Source: Neostapfia colusana (lineage: Eukaryota > Streptophyta > Magnoliopsida > Poales > Poaceae). Taken from it: a stretch of DNA of 64,000 bases. The notes beneath the pieces are model-generated. The model was not told the origin of the DNA. It was given only the letters and a program-made list of their open reading frames with translations, and did not search any database. The translations under genes were made by a program, and so were the position numbers. Where the stretch lies: the NCBI GenBank assembly GCA_030760725.1, contig JASWHV010000012.1, positions 79,248,968-79,312,967 of the forward strand, read 5' to 3'. Each line of letters opens with the position of its first letter. Positions within the stretch are counted from its first letter, which is position 1. Below, one piece after another: positions 29,101 through 41,700 of the stretch.

Positions 29101-30531
29101 CTATATACTTATGCTTTCCTGAGGCTAACTCCACATGCTTTATCTTCCAATGGAAGCTCCTGGCCCTATTTGCGGAAATGGACTTCTATTAATGCTGGCC
29201 CCACTGCACGTTCGTCAAATGGAACATCTGCAAGAGAAAGATACCACAGTCGATCCCGTGATACTTCTCCTGGTGAACAATATTAGATGTATCATAATTT
29301 CAGGCTTCTGCTGCATGAGAAATTGTCAAAGGGAAAAATGGTTTTGTCATTGCTGATTTCGCAGCTACAGAAGTGCGTGCTGCTGTACTTTTGACCCCAA
29401 TACTGTGGTTCCAGCAGGCAGAGGAGCACATGCATCTATGCAATTACCAGCACAAGAATCCCACTGTCCTATTACTGATTCCTGCTTCCTCACTGGTAAA
29501 TGGAGAAGAGGGCATTGCTCATCTGAAGAAGCATTTGCTTGAAAACGTGAGTGATCTATGTGCATTACATCCTTTCTGAATTTCCTAATCCACTGCTGAG
29601 TTGAGAAATACTGTGTAATCCAAAGAAGGCGCCCATGTCCTTTGGTAAACTTTTAATGAGGAATATGGCTGTGAATCCTAATAATTTGATCAATCTTGCA
29701 GGCATCACAGAAGATTGCCACTGTTGAACAGAAGTTGGCACGGCGAAGGGGAGGAGAAAATCTTCTCATGTTGGTGGATATCGTTACTTGCTCATTGATC
29801 CAGACAGGAGTATCAAGAGCTTCGCCATCTGGAAAAGTCAGCACTTTGTCAAGGGTATTTCCGTTTGCATTTAGTAAATTTTTATTTTAGAGTCTGCATC
29901 ATTTATTCATTTGGAAGACATGTCCTTTTGTATGTTAGTCATAATCGTTACAGACTGATAATGGTAGGGGTTTGTTTGTTTATTACGTTTGACACAGTTC
30001 TTTAGCCTATGCCAATCTTTTCACGTGTCTTCTGTGATGGAAACATGCAGGATTCTCTACTTTCCCTCAATAGACTAAGACAAGAAGTAGACTTAGAGAA
30101 GTCAAGACATAAGAGAAGTGACCCGAATCATGATGAGGATTTTGAAGTGTGCATTAGAAATTTAGAATAAAAAATAATGCATGGGTTATTGCTAGAGTTA
30201 CTCTAGGAAAGGAGCTGTACATGGCTCTAGAGAAGGGTGGTGAAACACTTCTTTATGCATCCACAGCTGTGGAGAAATTCAGCAACAGGTAATCTTTTGC
30301 TTTGTATTAGATAATTCCAAATTTGCATTCTGAATGTATTTTTGTCATTAGTTAGAGTACATATGTCTATTACATATGGAGAAGGATCATGATGCGATTA
30401 ATGGATGTCATACCTAGAAGCTCATTGTTCTCATTTGCAGTAGTCTTTAAACATAGGTACCAAGGCATCTGACCTTAGTAATTTTGCATCCCTCTTGCAG
30501 GTATTGTGAGGGAGCATTCTCTACAGACTAA
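26155..30531 (+). pseudogene. CCZ1: CCZ1 (vacuolar fusion protein) unprocessed pseudogene
   Basis: CCZ1 pairs with MON1 to activate Rab7 on late endosomes and vacuoles. This copy keeps the gene's exon order and introns: 26155-26333 (CVFDLRRGQQEGQELDKILFFHP), 27001-27094 (IFSPEEDCEVIESEKHFHVFYQAEPDIWMVL), 27618-27797, 27946-28055 (LPTFRDSLKEWGTVQML), 29086-29546 (DDTLNLYTYAFLRLTP; PASSLVNGEEGIAHLKKHLLEN), 29702-29854, 30051-30288 and 30501-30531 (YCEGAFSTD then TAA). It is dead: codon 5 is TAG (26167-26169), the acceptor before exon 2 reads gcaa instead of gcag, short deletions shift the frame in the exon at 27618, further shifts occur after 29275, in 29702-29854 and near 30165, and the exon expected between 28056 and 29085 is eroded or lost. 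Retained introns show it arose by DNA duplication, not by reverse transcription. A working copy must be elsewhere. Confidence 0.9.
28109..28716. mobile_element. GC-rich element with AAGGCG...CGCCTT ends
   Basis: Starts caaggcgttaggcgctagg and ends ggcggccgcctcacaacgcc, with an AT-rich patch and a C/T-rich core between. It sits in the pseudogene where a CCZ1 exon is eroded. Its ends resemble those of the insertion at 37703-38335. No transposase and no clean TSD were seen, so family and boundaries are open. Confidence 0.45.
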
Positions 30532-31385
30532 ACTCGTCAGCATGAGATTCTGTAGCCTTATCCACTACCTCTATACAACTTTTGGTTTTCAGCTGGGATC
30601 AATATATATTCATGTGGTGAATTTGAATCTTGCTTTTAGCAAAGAGAAAAGGCGATATACATCAGTTGTACAGCTGCTCTAATGTGATATGCTATGCGCT
30701 ATAAAATAGCTTAGACGAGGAATAATATAATATGGAGCAGGGTAGAGTTTGTTGTCTTACGGCCTCTCTATCCTTCCCCCTGTGGGGGTGGTAATTGGGC
30801 TCGGCCTACGGGTCCTTTCACAATTTACTTCGGCCCTTATTAGATATTATTTCAAAATAAATATAAATTTGGTATGATCTTAATCTGATCCGGACCTGCA
30901 CACTTGTTAGTTCATTTTTTCAACCCTTTATCAGCCCTACCTCTGGCATTGCATCTGACTTCTATATTCTGTTGTAACTGCTGGCAATGGACATGCTGAC
31001 TAGAATAGCTCAGTTTAGGATTCAATCCAATGCGGTGATTAATTATTTTTCACGGCTGTGTGTTTTGACTCTTGTTTATTTATCTCAGAAGAAAACGAGG
31101 GCTGCTAAAAACGAGACGTGGAATACACATAACCAGCATGAGTAATAATGTTACGGCAGGTGCAAATACATGGATAGTATGCAGACACGAGGCAGCAGTT
31201 TTGGTATTTTGCTCTGGTGGCCTGTATTCCGAGGGATTGTGAGCTGTTGTTTTGCTGTAACCGAATGGCGCGAAGCCAAGTCCAAAGTAAGAGAAGATAT
31301 GCGCTGAAATAGCTGCACACTCGTAAGAAAACACCTTTCAAAGCTGGTTAAGAAAAAGAAAAACGGAAGTTAATCCCAACTTGGC
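30532..31385. other. Intergenic
   Basis: No gene recognised. A short segment near 30785-30830 (gggggtggtaattgggctcgg) resembles a hAT terminus, but no partner end was found. Confidence 0.5.
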
Positions 31386-31391
31386 AAAAAA
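31386..31391 (-). terminator. Pol III terminator of the tRNA gene
   Basis: On the minus strand the tRNA gene is followed at once by six T residues, the standard RNA polymerase III stop. Confidence 0.85.
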
Positions 31392-31462
31392 TGCGCATCC
31401 AGGGAATCGAACCCTGGTCAGTACCGTGGGAGGGTACTATGATACCACTACACCAGATGCGC
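31392..31462 (-). tRNA. trnG-CCC: tRNA-Gly, anticodon CCC
   Basis: 71 nt. Acceptor stem GCGCATC pairs with GATGCGC. The anticodon loop CTCCCAC within the AGTACC/GGTACT stem gives anticodon CCC, reading GGG codons. The T arm CCAGGGTTCGATTCCCTGG (B box) and the D arm GGTGTAGTGGTATC (A box) are intact. The discriminator base is A. No intron. Confidence 0.98.
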
Positions 31463-32067
31463 TTTTGTTTGTGACATTATGTTAAAATTGTAATGAGAGT
31501 AATCCTGTAGTAGCGATTTTCCGTGAATTTGGCTGGCATACTCCCCGTGGGGCCCTTAGAACACGCGCCAGCCGTTCCGCTCGTGTTCCTACTACCGCGC
31601 GCATTTGTGGCGGCTGCGTACCCAATCATATCGGTGGGCGATTGACGAACAAGCTAGGCGAAGCCTTTTGCCTTCTAGTAGGGAAGCGTTTCAGTCTGTA
31701 TAGCCATACAATAGTTGCAGCATGGACAGGATGGCATGTTAGGAGTATAAACGGGCATGACATATGATCCGATTCTCCTATTGTTCGCTAGAAATTTAGA
31801 CAATAACCACACTGCGGTTGTCTTCAAATCCAGACAATCATAGGTGCAACCCAAACATAAAATAATCAGCACATGTTGCCGATTTCAGACAATCACCACA
31901 TAGCGGTTGTCTTCAAATCAAGCTACTACTGGGACGAGGGGGGGACTGTTTTCTCAAACTAAAGCTCAAGCAAGTTCTTGGCTCCAAGAAAATACTACGG
32001 CATAAACGACTATTATCACAAGACACACTTGCGGCAGATGTGAAAAGCAGCCAGCATGGCATGCTCA
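31463..32067. other. Intergenic, with ALY 3'UTR at the right end
   Basis: No gene recognised. A 33-bp direct repeat (agacaat.accaca..gcggttgtcttcaaatc) occurs at about 31798 and 31889. The bases just left of 32068 belong to the 3'UTR of the minus-strand ALY gene. Confidence 0.5.
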
Positions 32068-35000
32068 TCAATCAGTTTTCATTGCCTCTGCGTGATAGGT
32101 TTCCAGGTCTTTATCCAGCTCATCTGCAGTCTTCTCAGGCTTCCTACCCCTACCACGGCCTCGGCCCTGGAATTGAGCACGGCCCCTGCCCCGGGCCTGG
32201 AATTGAGCACGGCCCCTGCCCCGGGCCTGCAACTGGGCACGACCCCTGCCTCGGCCTCGCCCAGCTTGGAAACCACCACGGTTGTACCTATCGCTGAGAT
32301 TACTGTTAACAAAAGAAAAAGTATGTAAGGTTCAGCAAAAGATTCACATGAAAACTTTTTTCTCTTTCAGTAAGTTTGCAGTGTCAATTCAGACAAAAAA
32401 AATCCAACAGGAACCAAGTAATTCAACAAGCAAAAATAAAACTGTCTTGAGGTGCTACAGCCAAGCTTTTCCATTTCCCTCTTGTGGCTGGAAATTAAAC
32501 TGCTTCATTCTCAATGTATCTCTTATATAACAGCTGGGTGGGGTGTTTTCTTTGTCGTAAGACACATTTTTATTTTACAAGAAGAGGGACAAATGACAAT
32601 GCAGATGAACAATAAACTAGTAATCACAGTCATTACACAAAATATGATGGCACATTAGTGGTACACAAAATAAACAAGAAGCTAGCTACCTGGTAAGAAA
32701 CCTAACAAATCTGCATAACAAAAATCTGGAAAGTATATACTTTCTTTACCTAGGTCTGCTTGTTGAACCCCTGCCACGCTGACCAAATTCAGGCCTGGAT
32801 CACAAAATAATGAGTTAAATTGCATACCTCTAATGTAGTTCACATTAAAAGGTTATCTACAAGCATTCAAGCTGTGATGTCAAACTAAACTAAAAAGGGG
32901 CATACCGTTGCTGAAAGCTCCCACACGCTCCCACACGTTATGGGGTCTGGGGAAGGGAATTTCTAGGCAGCCTTCCCCTTGCTTATTGTGCAAGGAGGCT
33001 GATTCGAACCCAGAACCTCCAGGACACAAGTGGAGAGACTCTACCACTGCGCCAGCCCTGCCCTTCGATGTCAAACTAAACTACCAATGCGAAAAACATG
33101 AGCGCACTTGACAGCTGAGAAATTTGACTCATAACTAGTACATCTTGTGCAAGAACTATGAAGTTACATAGAGCCTGCCCTACCGCATAACACTTGAATG
33201 ATTCATAGCATGATGGGATGTAGTTTGTGAGTCAAATGTGTTTCTCACTAATCATCATCTGCTAAGTGGGGTTTAGGAGTAGAATCTGCTCAGCGGAGTA
33301 GAGAATGATTGAATCAGCACTGCAGCAACCGTGAGTAGCACTGACGTACTGTAGCACCTCTTCACTGTAGCAGCAGCTGGAAGGGCTATATAAAGAAGGG
33401 GATGTGTTCTTCCCCAAAGCAGCTGCATTCCCACAACCACTGGTTCGGCCTTGATTAGAGGAGAGGAGAGAAACAGAAAGGGGAAAGGGAGGAAAACACC
33501 TAGTGCGCAGCAACAACTACAAAGCCTTTGTCTCAAACACATTGAGGTAGGCTAGATATGAAACTCAAACTGGTTTCATATCCATAGATATAGCTGGTTT
33601 TGATGCTGGCTCACCAAACCTATCACAACCCTACTCCTCTACCCGGGCTTGGGACCGGCTATACCTAAAAAAGCATAGGCGAAGTTAAAACACCTAGTGC
33701 GCAATACCAAAAATTTAATGAGGCGTGAACCTCACCCATTTATCTGTTTACAGAAGTTCTGGGACAACATATGGTATCAAAGCCAGGTAACTCACCGTCA
33801 AAGATATGGTGTCACCTAAGCGCGGGCGTCGGGCCGAACATAGTCACCGTCACATATTCTCTGTGTCTAATCAGGAGTCACGATGAGCGTAGCAGGAGCC
33901 CGGGGCACCATGCCCATGGGCAGATTTTTGCGAACAAGACAGTATGCTGATCGATAATGCTCCACCTTCCTGATCCTCACGCGCACCAACTATACAGAGT
34001 GAGCATTGATGATTAAGGCGATGCTCCAAACGCGCAGATTGTGGGCCGCTGTCGAGTCAAGGACCGATGACGAGGTAGAAGACTGTCTTGCGCTAGAGAT
34101 CATACTTCATGCCATCACACCCAACCTCATCACCACTCTTACCACCAAGCGCACTGCCAAGGAGGCATGGAACAAGCTCCAATCTCTCTAGGTTGGGTCT
34201 GACCATGCTCGCAAGGCCAAGGCGCAGCAGCTACAGAAGGGTTACGAGAACATCTAGCTCAGCGATGACGAATCAGTGGAGAATTTTGCACTGCGGCTGA
34301 GCTCAATGGTGTCCGAATAAGCAGGCCTCTTGTGTGGTGATCGACGAGACAAGGTGATTTAGTACATGTGCATCGCCCTGCTAAAGTTTGAGCAAATTGC
34401 GGTGTCTCTCATGACATTGCTTGATTTGTCGATGCTCTACATCGAGGACGCCACGGGCAGCTGAAGGCAGACAAGGACAGCACAACAACTGCAGCAACAT
34501 CCTCAACTTCAAGCTCCCACTCACAGAGAAAGAGTGGGAGACAAGAAAGGAGAAGCAAAGCAAGGGCGCCGTGAGGGTAGGGACGACTTGCAAGCCAAGA
34601 ATAAATGTGTAGCAAAATTGTTCATTGGGCCACAGAATGTCGCGCTGCAAGGCACCAAGAGCATGCCCAACTCGTCCAAGAGGACGACGAGCAGCATTAG
34701 TGTTGGCGAACTCCTACACCCTGGGAGCTGCAGGAGGGTAGACGGAGTCGAAGCAGGTGGAGATGGGAGAAGCCCAAAGTGATGCTCACCTCGACTATGT
34801 TGGAAGAGCCATCGAGGATTAATGATAACTCGACATAGGGCAAGCAATCATATGACTAGCAACAAGGTGTTCTCTGAGCTTAACACCAACGTCATTGGAA
34901 CTGTGAAATCTAGCGACGGGTTGGTGGTAAAGATTCAAGAGTGGCATTGTCATGTTGAACAACTAAGCCAGATAACATCATGATCTGATGGATGTGTTAT

Positions 35001-35758
35001 ACATCCTGAGATTGAAGAGCAACATAATCAGCCTTGGGTAGCTCGACGAGCCAGGATGCTAAGTGTTGATTGAAGGAAACGTGATAACGATCAGAGACTG
35101 AGGAAGGAAGCTGCTGGTGAAGGTCGACCGAGCAGCCAACAGGCTATACGAGGCAGACCTGGGAGTGACCAGGCCGGTCTGTCTGGCGACGTGGGACGAC
35201 GATGTGGCTTGGTTGTGGCCCGAGTGCCTCGGACATGTTAGGTTGTTAGCATCGACGTGACCGTCAGGATGGCACAACGAGAAACGGTTCGGGGCCTGCC
35301 TTTAAAAGCACGCAGGGGAGTTGTGTAACAGCTGCCTTGTCGAAAAGCAACGGAGGGAGGCTTCCCCACAAATGGCAAGCTATCGAGCGCAGGGGCTAAT
35401 TGATCGAGTCCATGGCGACCTCTACAAGCCAATCACACCCACACAATTCATGGAGGAAAGAAGTACTTACTCCTGTTGGTCGACGATCGCACTTGGTATA
35501 TGTGGATACGATTGTTGACTGAGAAGGACAAGGCTACTCAGGAAATCAAGGAGTTTCAAAGCCTGGTTGAGACCTGAGAAGACTCAAGAGCTCCGGGCTG
35601 ATAGAAGTGGAAAGTTCACCTCAACCGAGTTCGACAAGTATTGTGCCGAGAAGGGTTTGGAGCGACACCTCACTGCTCCCTACACAACACTACATAATGG
35701 TGGGGTGGAGAGAAGAAGTCAGTCAGAATGGCAAAGACATGCAGCCTCTTTTCTTTTT

Positions 35759-35789
<31 letters not shown>

Positions 35790-38700
35790 CACTAACAATT
35801 GTGGCGCTCATCATGAACCACGCGCCAATATGTAGTGTCCTCACCAAGACCCCATTTGAGGTCTCATGGGTGCAAACCAAACCTCTCCTTTCTCAGGACA
35901 TTCGGTTGTGTGGCAAACATTAAATCAGCGCGCCTACGAATTACCAAGCTGCAAGACTGTAGCAAGAAGATGGTCTTCCTCGACTACGAGCCCGGGGGGC
36001 AAGGCATACTAGCTCTACACCATGGAGAGAGGCTAGGTGCACGTCTCACAAGCTATCGTGTACGTCGAGTTGAGGATTTGGAGGTGGACAGAAGGAGTTG
36101 CAGAGGAAGAAGGGAAGAAAGCATTGGGCAATTCCTTCTTATTCGAGTATGAGAAGAACTCCACTGCATTCAGGGTTAGAGGTGGAGTCCAGCAAGGGTT
36201 TCAACTTGAAGGAGACGTACAAAGCCCGGCTTGATCACCAAATGTAACGATCAAATTCCCCTACTTTAGGGGTAGTGGCAAACACTCCTTGCGCAGCTCC
36301 TCCGATAAACCAAGACTCAAGGAGATTTGTATCTTGTATCTCCCCCATGAGTGATAACACTATATGTCGATGCAGCGTATCAAAGGAAACTACTACAGTT
36401 CCGCCCAATGAGAAACTTGGTTGGAAGTGGACCGGTCCTCGATAGTCATCCGAGACATGGAAGAAGAACTTCTCATGGTCCCTGTAGAGGAACCAAGGAT
36501 GTGTTTGCTTTGATGTCAAACATGGATTGGATAGGACCATCCATATTTTTCTATACTGGATCATCCAAGTTGATGTCTGGTTGGATGGATTGGATGATCC
36601 AGTTTTCTGTTTGGTAGGTTGGATGAAGATGGATGGATTGAACCATCCAAATTAATGTTTTCACATGATACTATTTATTATATACAAATTATCATATTAT
36701 TAGTACATATTAATATTAATATCATAATAATAATTACTAATAATGACAAAATAGACTAATTATCACTAATTGCGCTACTAACAAGTATACATAGACAAGG
36801 TGAATGAGCTCATCCAACAAATATTTCTAGATCACTCCATCCAGCATCTGCAGTGAATATTCCCCAAAACTAGATGACTATGTCTAGCTAACCGTGAAAT
36901 AAACACGAGACTAGATCATCCAATCCAATCCACAATACAACCAACCAAACACATCCCAAATTCATTTGCTGACCTTGAGCTTGACCCGCAATGGAGGAAG
37001 CAATGAAGTACATCATCAAGAACAAGACTTGGGAGTTTGTTGACCTGTCAGTATTGTAGGCCAATTGGGCTAAAATGGGTGTTCAAGGTGAATAGAAACG
37101 TCAACGAAGAGCTGGTCAAGCACAAGGCAAAACTCATAACCAAGGGCTACATGTAAAGAAGAGATTGACTTTAATGAAGTCTATGTCCCGGTCGCTTGGA
37201 TAGAGTTCGTGCGACTTGTTCTAGCTTTGGCAGCAAGGAGGGGTTGGCGTGTCCACCACATGAACACTAAATCGGCCTTCCTCAACACAAGCTAGAAGAG
37301 GAGGTTTATGTACAACAAACACCGAGCTTCGTCAAGAAGCAAGAAGACAAGGTGCTCAGGATGTGCAAGGCATTGTACGAGTTCCGGCAAGCGCCGAGTG
37401 CCTAGTACACAAAGTTGGATGAGAGCCAGAGAAGTTTGGGCTTCTCCATGTGTGCTAGCTAGCACGCTCTGTACACTCGATGATCTGGTATAGGACCATT
37501 GATCATCATGGTGTATGTGGATGACTTGATCATCACCGGGGCTGGCAAGGGCATCAACGCCTTCAAGCGCAAGGTGGCGACTTTGTTCAAGATGAACGAC
37601 CTTAGACTCCTTAGCTATTATAGGTAGAGCAAGGGGAGAACGAGGACAAAATTTCTAAGAATGCCTACATGCAGAAGCTAGAGGAGAGGAGGGTTCATAG
37701 TTATTAAGGCGGTAACGCGACATAAGGCGACGCACCCCCTTTTTATCTTTTAAGCGGTAAGGCGAGGCGACGCTTTACTTATATTTAAATATAGCAAAAA
37801 ATTGGAGTAGCAATAAAATAGAAAAGAAAAAGGAAAAGAAAAAAAAGAAAAGACTACATTTAATGGCCCATCCAGCCCACTAGCACCAGCCCATCTTTAA
37901 CAGTCCCCCAACCCTAGCCTCCGTTCCCCATCCGCCTACCTCCTCGCACACTCGTGCGAGAGCAGCAATCGCCGCCGCCGCACACCGACGCTCCCCACCG
38001 ACGGATCTCCTGGCGGCGCGGCCTCCCCGCTCGGTCTGCTGCCTTCCTCCGCTGACACCCCACCCCCCTCCCGATTCCGAGCGAACTCCACAGGCGGCTG
38101 GCCTCCCCCCGAGACTTCCGCCGATCCATCGGCGCCCCCCTCTGATCTGCGGCGGCCTCCCCAGGCGAAGGTCAGTGCGCCTGCCCCCCCCCCCCCCCCA
38201 ATTGGATCTTCCCAGCCCCCTTCCCCGCCGGCAGAGCCACCCCCCCCCCCCCCCCCGTCGGTCGCCTTAGGCCGGATCTAAGGTGACACGGACGTGCATC
38301 CCCGGGGCGCCTTAGCGCTTAAGCGACGCCTTAATATCCATGGGAGGGTTGAAGGGTTGCAACCCAACTCTCACTCCAATGGAGGAGCGACTGAAGCTAT
38401 CCAAAGAGAGCACAAAAAAGGCAGTAGATGTGGTGGCTCTCTTTTGATGAAGTCGTATCCTCCTCTCCTCCTTGCAGCCCTCCTCCCCTCCTCTTCTTGC
38501 CAGTCTGATAACCAGCCAGTCATAGAAGCCGAGAGTGGTAGCTCTCTATCCATGAGGCAAAGTATATTGTTGCCGCCACTGCTACTTGTCAGGGGATACG
38601 ACTTCATCAACTTCTTGAGGAACTGACAGGCGAAGAGGTAATGCCAAGGCTGCTGGTGGACAACAAGTCAGCCATCACACTGTGCAAGAACCCCGTGCTC

Positions 38701-41700
38701 TATGACCACAGCAAGCATATTGATGTGCGGCTCCACTTCATCCGGGACTACGTTGACAAAAGAAAAATTTTCCTCAGGTTTGTGGAGACCAGCAATCAAC
38801 TTGTTGATATTCTCACCAAGGTATTGGGAAGGATCCGGTTCAGGGAGATGTGCTCCATGCTTGAACAAAGTGAGAGGAGAGCCACACATTTGAGGGGGAG
38901 AAATGTGTGTCAAATGTGTTCCTCACTAATCATCTGCCACGTGAGGTTTAGGGGTAGAATCTGCTCAGCAGAGTAGTTAGAACAGGTGGGAGAAAATGCA
39001 GGAAACAGCACTGCAGCAACCATGTACTGTAGCACCAACGGACTGTAGCAGCAGCTGGAAGGGCTATAAGAGAAGGGGAAGTGTTCTTCCCCAAAGCAGC
39101 TCAACTGCATTCCCCACACTGCGACTGATTTAGCCTTTGTCGAAGTGTAGCTCTCGACACTTCCCCCGGACCTGCACTGGGCAGCCTGCGGAGGTTCTTT
39201 TTTGGAGGGGCTAGTCCCCCTGCGTGAGTCTCGCTGAACTGGACGAAGGAAACAGATGAACACAAGGGTTTTTTACGTGGTTCGGGCCGCCGAAGCGTAA
39301 TACCCTACGTCCACGGTGAGCAGAGGTGCTCGTTGCATTGCTTGGTGCTCAGAACCGGAGTTCTGAGCTTGAGGATGAGCCGAGTGCTAGAGTGTGAGTG
39401 TGAGAGTGCAAAGAGCCGAACTGAACAGAGTTCGAACCCTCTGTAACGTTGCCTACCGCCTTTTATAGTCCAAGGCTCGGGCGGCTTACAAAGTGGGCCC
39501 CAGGACCCGACAGGTGGTCCCGTGGGTGATCTCTACCATCTACCGTATCTGCAATAACGCCGGTAGTTGTCTCTGGCGAGGGCTTCTGAGCCTCCGACAT
39601 GCCGCCCTACCCACGCCGCAAGCTAGGCGTAGTGGTTGATGATGGCAGGGGCGGCAGGGGATATCTTGTCGCTGCGTTTATTGGTGTACAACTTCTGACA
39701 TTGCGTGTATGTCTTCACTGTGATGTGACTGGGCACAACACCTCCTAGCAGGGGCGTGCTCCGCGTCTTGGGAAGGCGCGAATCTTGAATACCTTGTACG
39801 AACAAGGCATGGTGCGGCTTTACTCCTGCTGCCATGTGGCGGGCCCGGAGCTTTCCTCTAAGGAAAGGGAGGTCCGGCCCCGCTGGACACGCGGAGCCTT
39901 CAGAGCTCTCCCCGCGGAGGGGGGAGGTCCGGCTATGCTGGCCACGTGGCGGGCCCGAGCTCTCCTCTGAGGAGAGGGAGGTCCGGCTCCGCTGGACACG
40001 TGGAGCCTTCGGAGCTCTCCCCGCGGAGAGGGGAGGTCCGGCTTGGAAGGGGCGAAGTCCTTAGACGATTTTCCCCTATGCGCGGAGGTACCCCATATTG
40101 AGGGTACCGACAGTGGCCCCCGGGTCCATCTCGGGGGAGATAACGAGCCCGAGGTGGGCCCCCCATCTCTTCTACCCCGCGCACCTTCTCGGCGACTTCC
40201 TTTGACCGTTGCTGGAGCACGAACGGTCGTGGAATCGTGGGGGCGTGAGCCCTGCTTGATGGCTGCTTTTACTGCGGCGGTTCCCAAGGCTGCCACTACT
40301 GCACGTCACAGCGCACGTCGCAGTACCTTGTCAGGAACCGCCGGATTCTCCGCCTTGGGGGCTGACTGCCCGGTCCACCGATTCTGTAGGGCGGCTTTGG
40401 CCCGCTTGTCATGGACTCCGGGGCTTGGCCCCGAGGCGGTTGCTCTGAGCGGCGCAGACGAAGCGTTTTGAATCGCTTCCAGGAAGTTTTAAAAGGGGAT
40501 ATCATCTGCATCGCAGGCTTCCCTTTGCAAACTTCCCTGTGCCCGAGCCCTCTTTGTCTCTTCGAGCTCTTGCGCCTTCGCCTTCCAAGTCTTGCGCTTC
40601 CGCCGCCGATGGCCTCCAACTTGCCTCCGTCGCGCCTTGCCCGGACGAAAGACCTCGGGCCGGTGCGTAAGCTGCTAGGCTGGCACGCGAAGGAGCAGAA
40701 GCGCTAGCTCCGGCGGGGATCTCTCCCCCTGTTCTTGGAGAAGGGGGAGGTGGTCTTCTTCACCGCCTACGCCTTGGCGGGATTCGTCCCGCCAATCTCT
40801 TCGTTTTCTTCGTGACGTTCTTCCTGGCAGGGGAAGTGTCGACAGCTATACTTCGAGCCGGTGGTTCGGGGCCCCGTCACCGAGCAGGAGGAAGTTGCCA
40901 GGGCCGGAGTCGGAGACATCGCCGCCCTTGTCGCCTCTAGGTTCCAGCGGGAGTCCGGGGACTCCTAGGCGTCCGCCCTTGTAGCCGAGCTTTGTATTGT
41001 TTGTTTTTTGCGGAGTCTATAGTCCAGCTCTTGGAACCTTGATAAATGAACAGACTCTTGTTGTTTTTTGTGCCTATGTCTTCTTCGTCTTGGCTTGGCC
41101 TGCCCAAGCCCTTAGCTCCGCAAGGGCTTCGGGAGGTCTCCACCGATCTTGAAGCTTTGCACAGACACCTTCCTTAGGTCCTTGCTGACTTAAAGGACCC
41201 AAAGGGTCTCCCGAGCTCGCCCCGTGAGGACGGGGGGAGGTCTGGCTCTGCTGGCCACGTGGCGGGCCCGGAGCTCTCCTCTAAGGAGAGGGAGGTCCAG
41301 CCCCGCTGGACACGTGGAGCCTTCGGAGCTCGCCCCTGCGGAGGGGGCGAGGTCCGGTTCTGCCAGCCACGTGGCGGGCCCGGGGCCATCCTTTCAGGAG
41401 AGGGGAGCTCCGGCCCCGCCAGACACGTGGGGCCTTCGGAGCCCGCCCCTACGGAGGGGGCGGGGTCCGGCTCCTACGGTCTTGAGTTGGAGTAGTCGGG
41501 AGCTCCGGTCCTTCCTTGCGCGGTCCCCGTAGTGGCCCCCTGGTAGGTGTGGCCAATTGTTTGGGCACACCTACCATATTCCTGCAGGGGAGCTAAGGCC
41601 AGGAGGTCCTGCACACAAGTAGGGGAACCGTAATTCTCCTCGGGGACTCTCTCTTCCCTGTCTCTTAGTCTTATTTGGCTTACGGTCCTAATCCGGTATA

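Larger units (their letters stand above)
34006..38903 (+). pseudogene. Old copia gag-pol remnants
   Basis: Many stops and shifts, but copia order is kept: gag of UBN2 type (ITTLTTKRTAKEAWNKLQSL near 34135-34190; LRLSSMVSE near 34295), integrase core pieces (SGKFTSTEFDKYCAEKGLERH near 35610-35670; NGGVERR near 35700), RT pieces (TKSAFLNT-like near 37265; RQAPSA near 37385; VYVDDLIITGAGKG near 37515-37555) and RNase H end (LLVDNKSAITLCKNPVLYDHSKHID..LHFIRDYV at 38650-38755). A MITE and a GC-rich insert interrupt it. Confidence 0.8.

Noticed and set aside
32068..32302. The ALY tail as a separate pseudogene fragment
   Set aside because: Splice sites, phases and protein order fit the RRM exons at 54.4-56.7 kb, and no stops were found.
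39830..41490. GC-rich repeats considered as a CRISPR-like array
   Set aside because: Units are long, diverged, without unique spacers, and belong to a plant LTR family.
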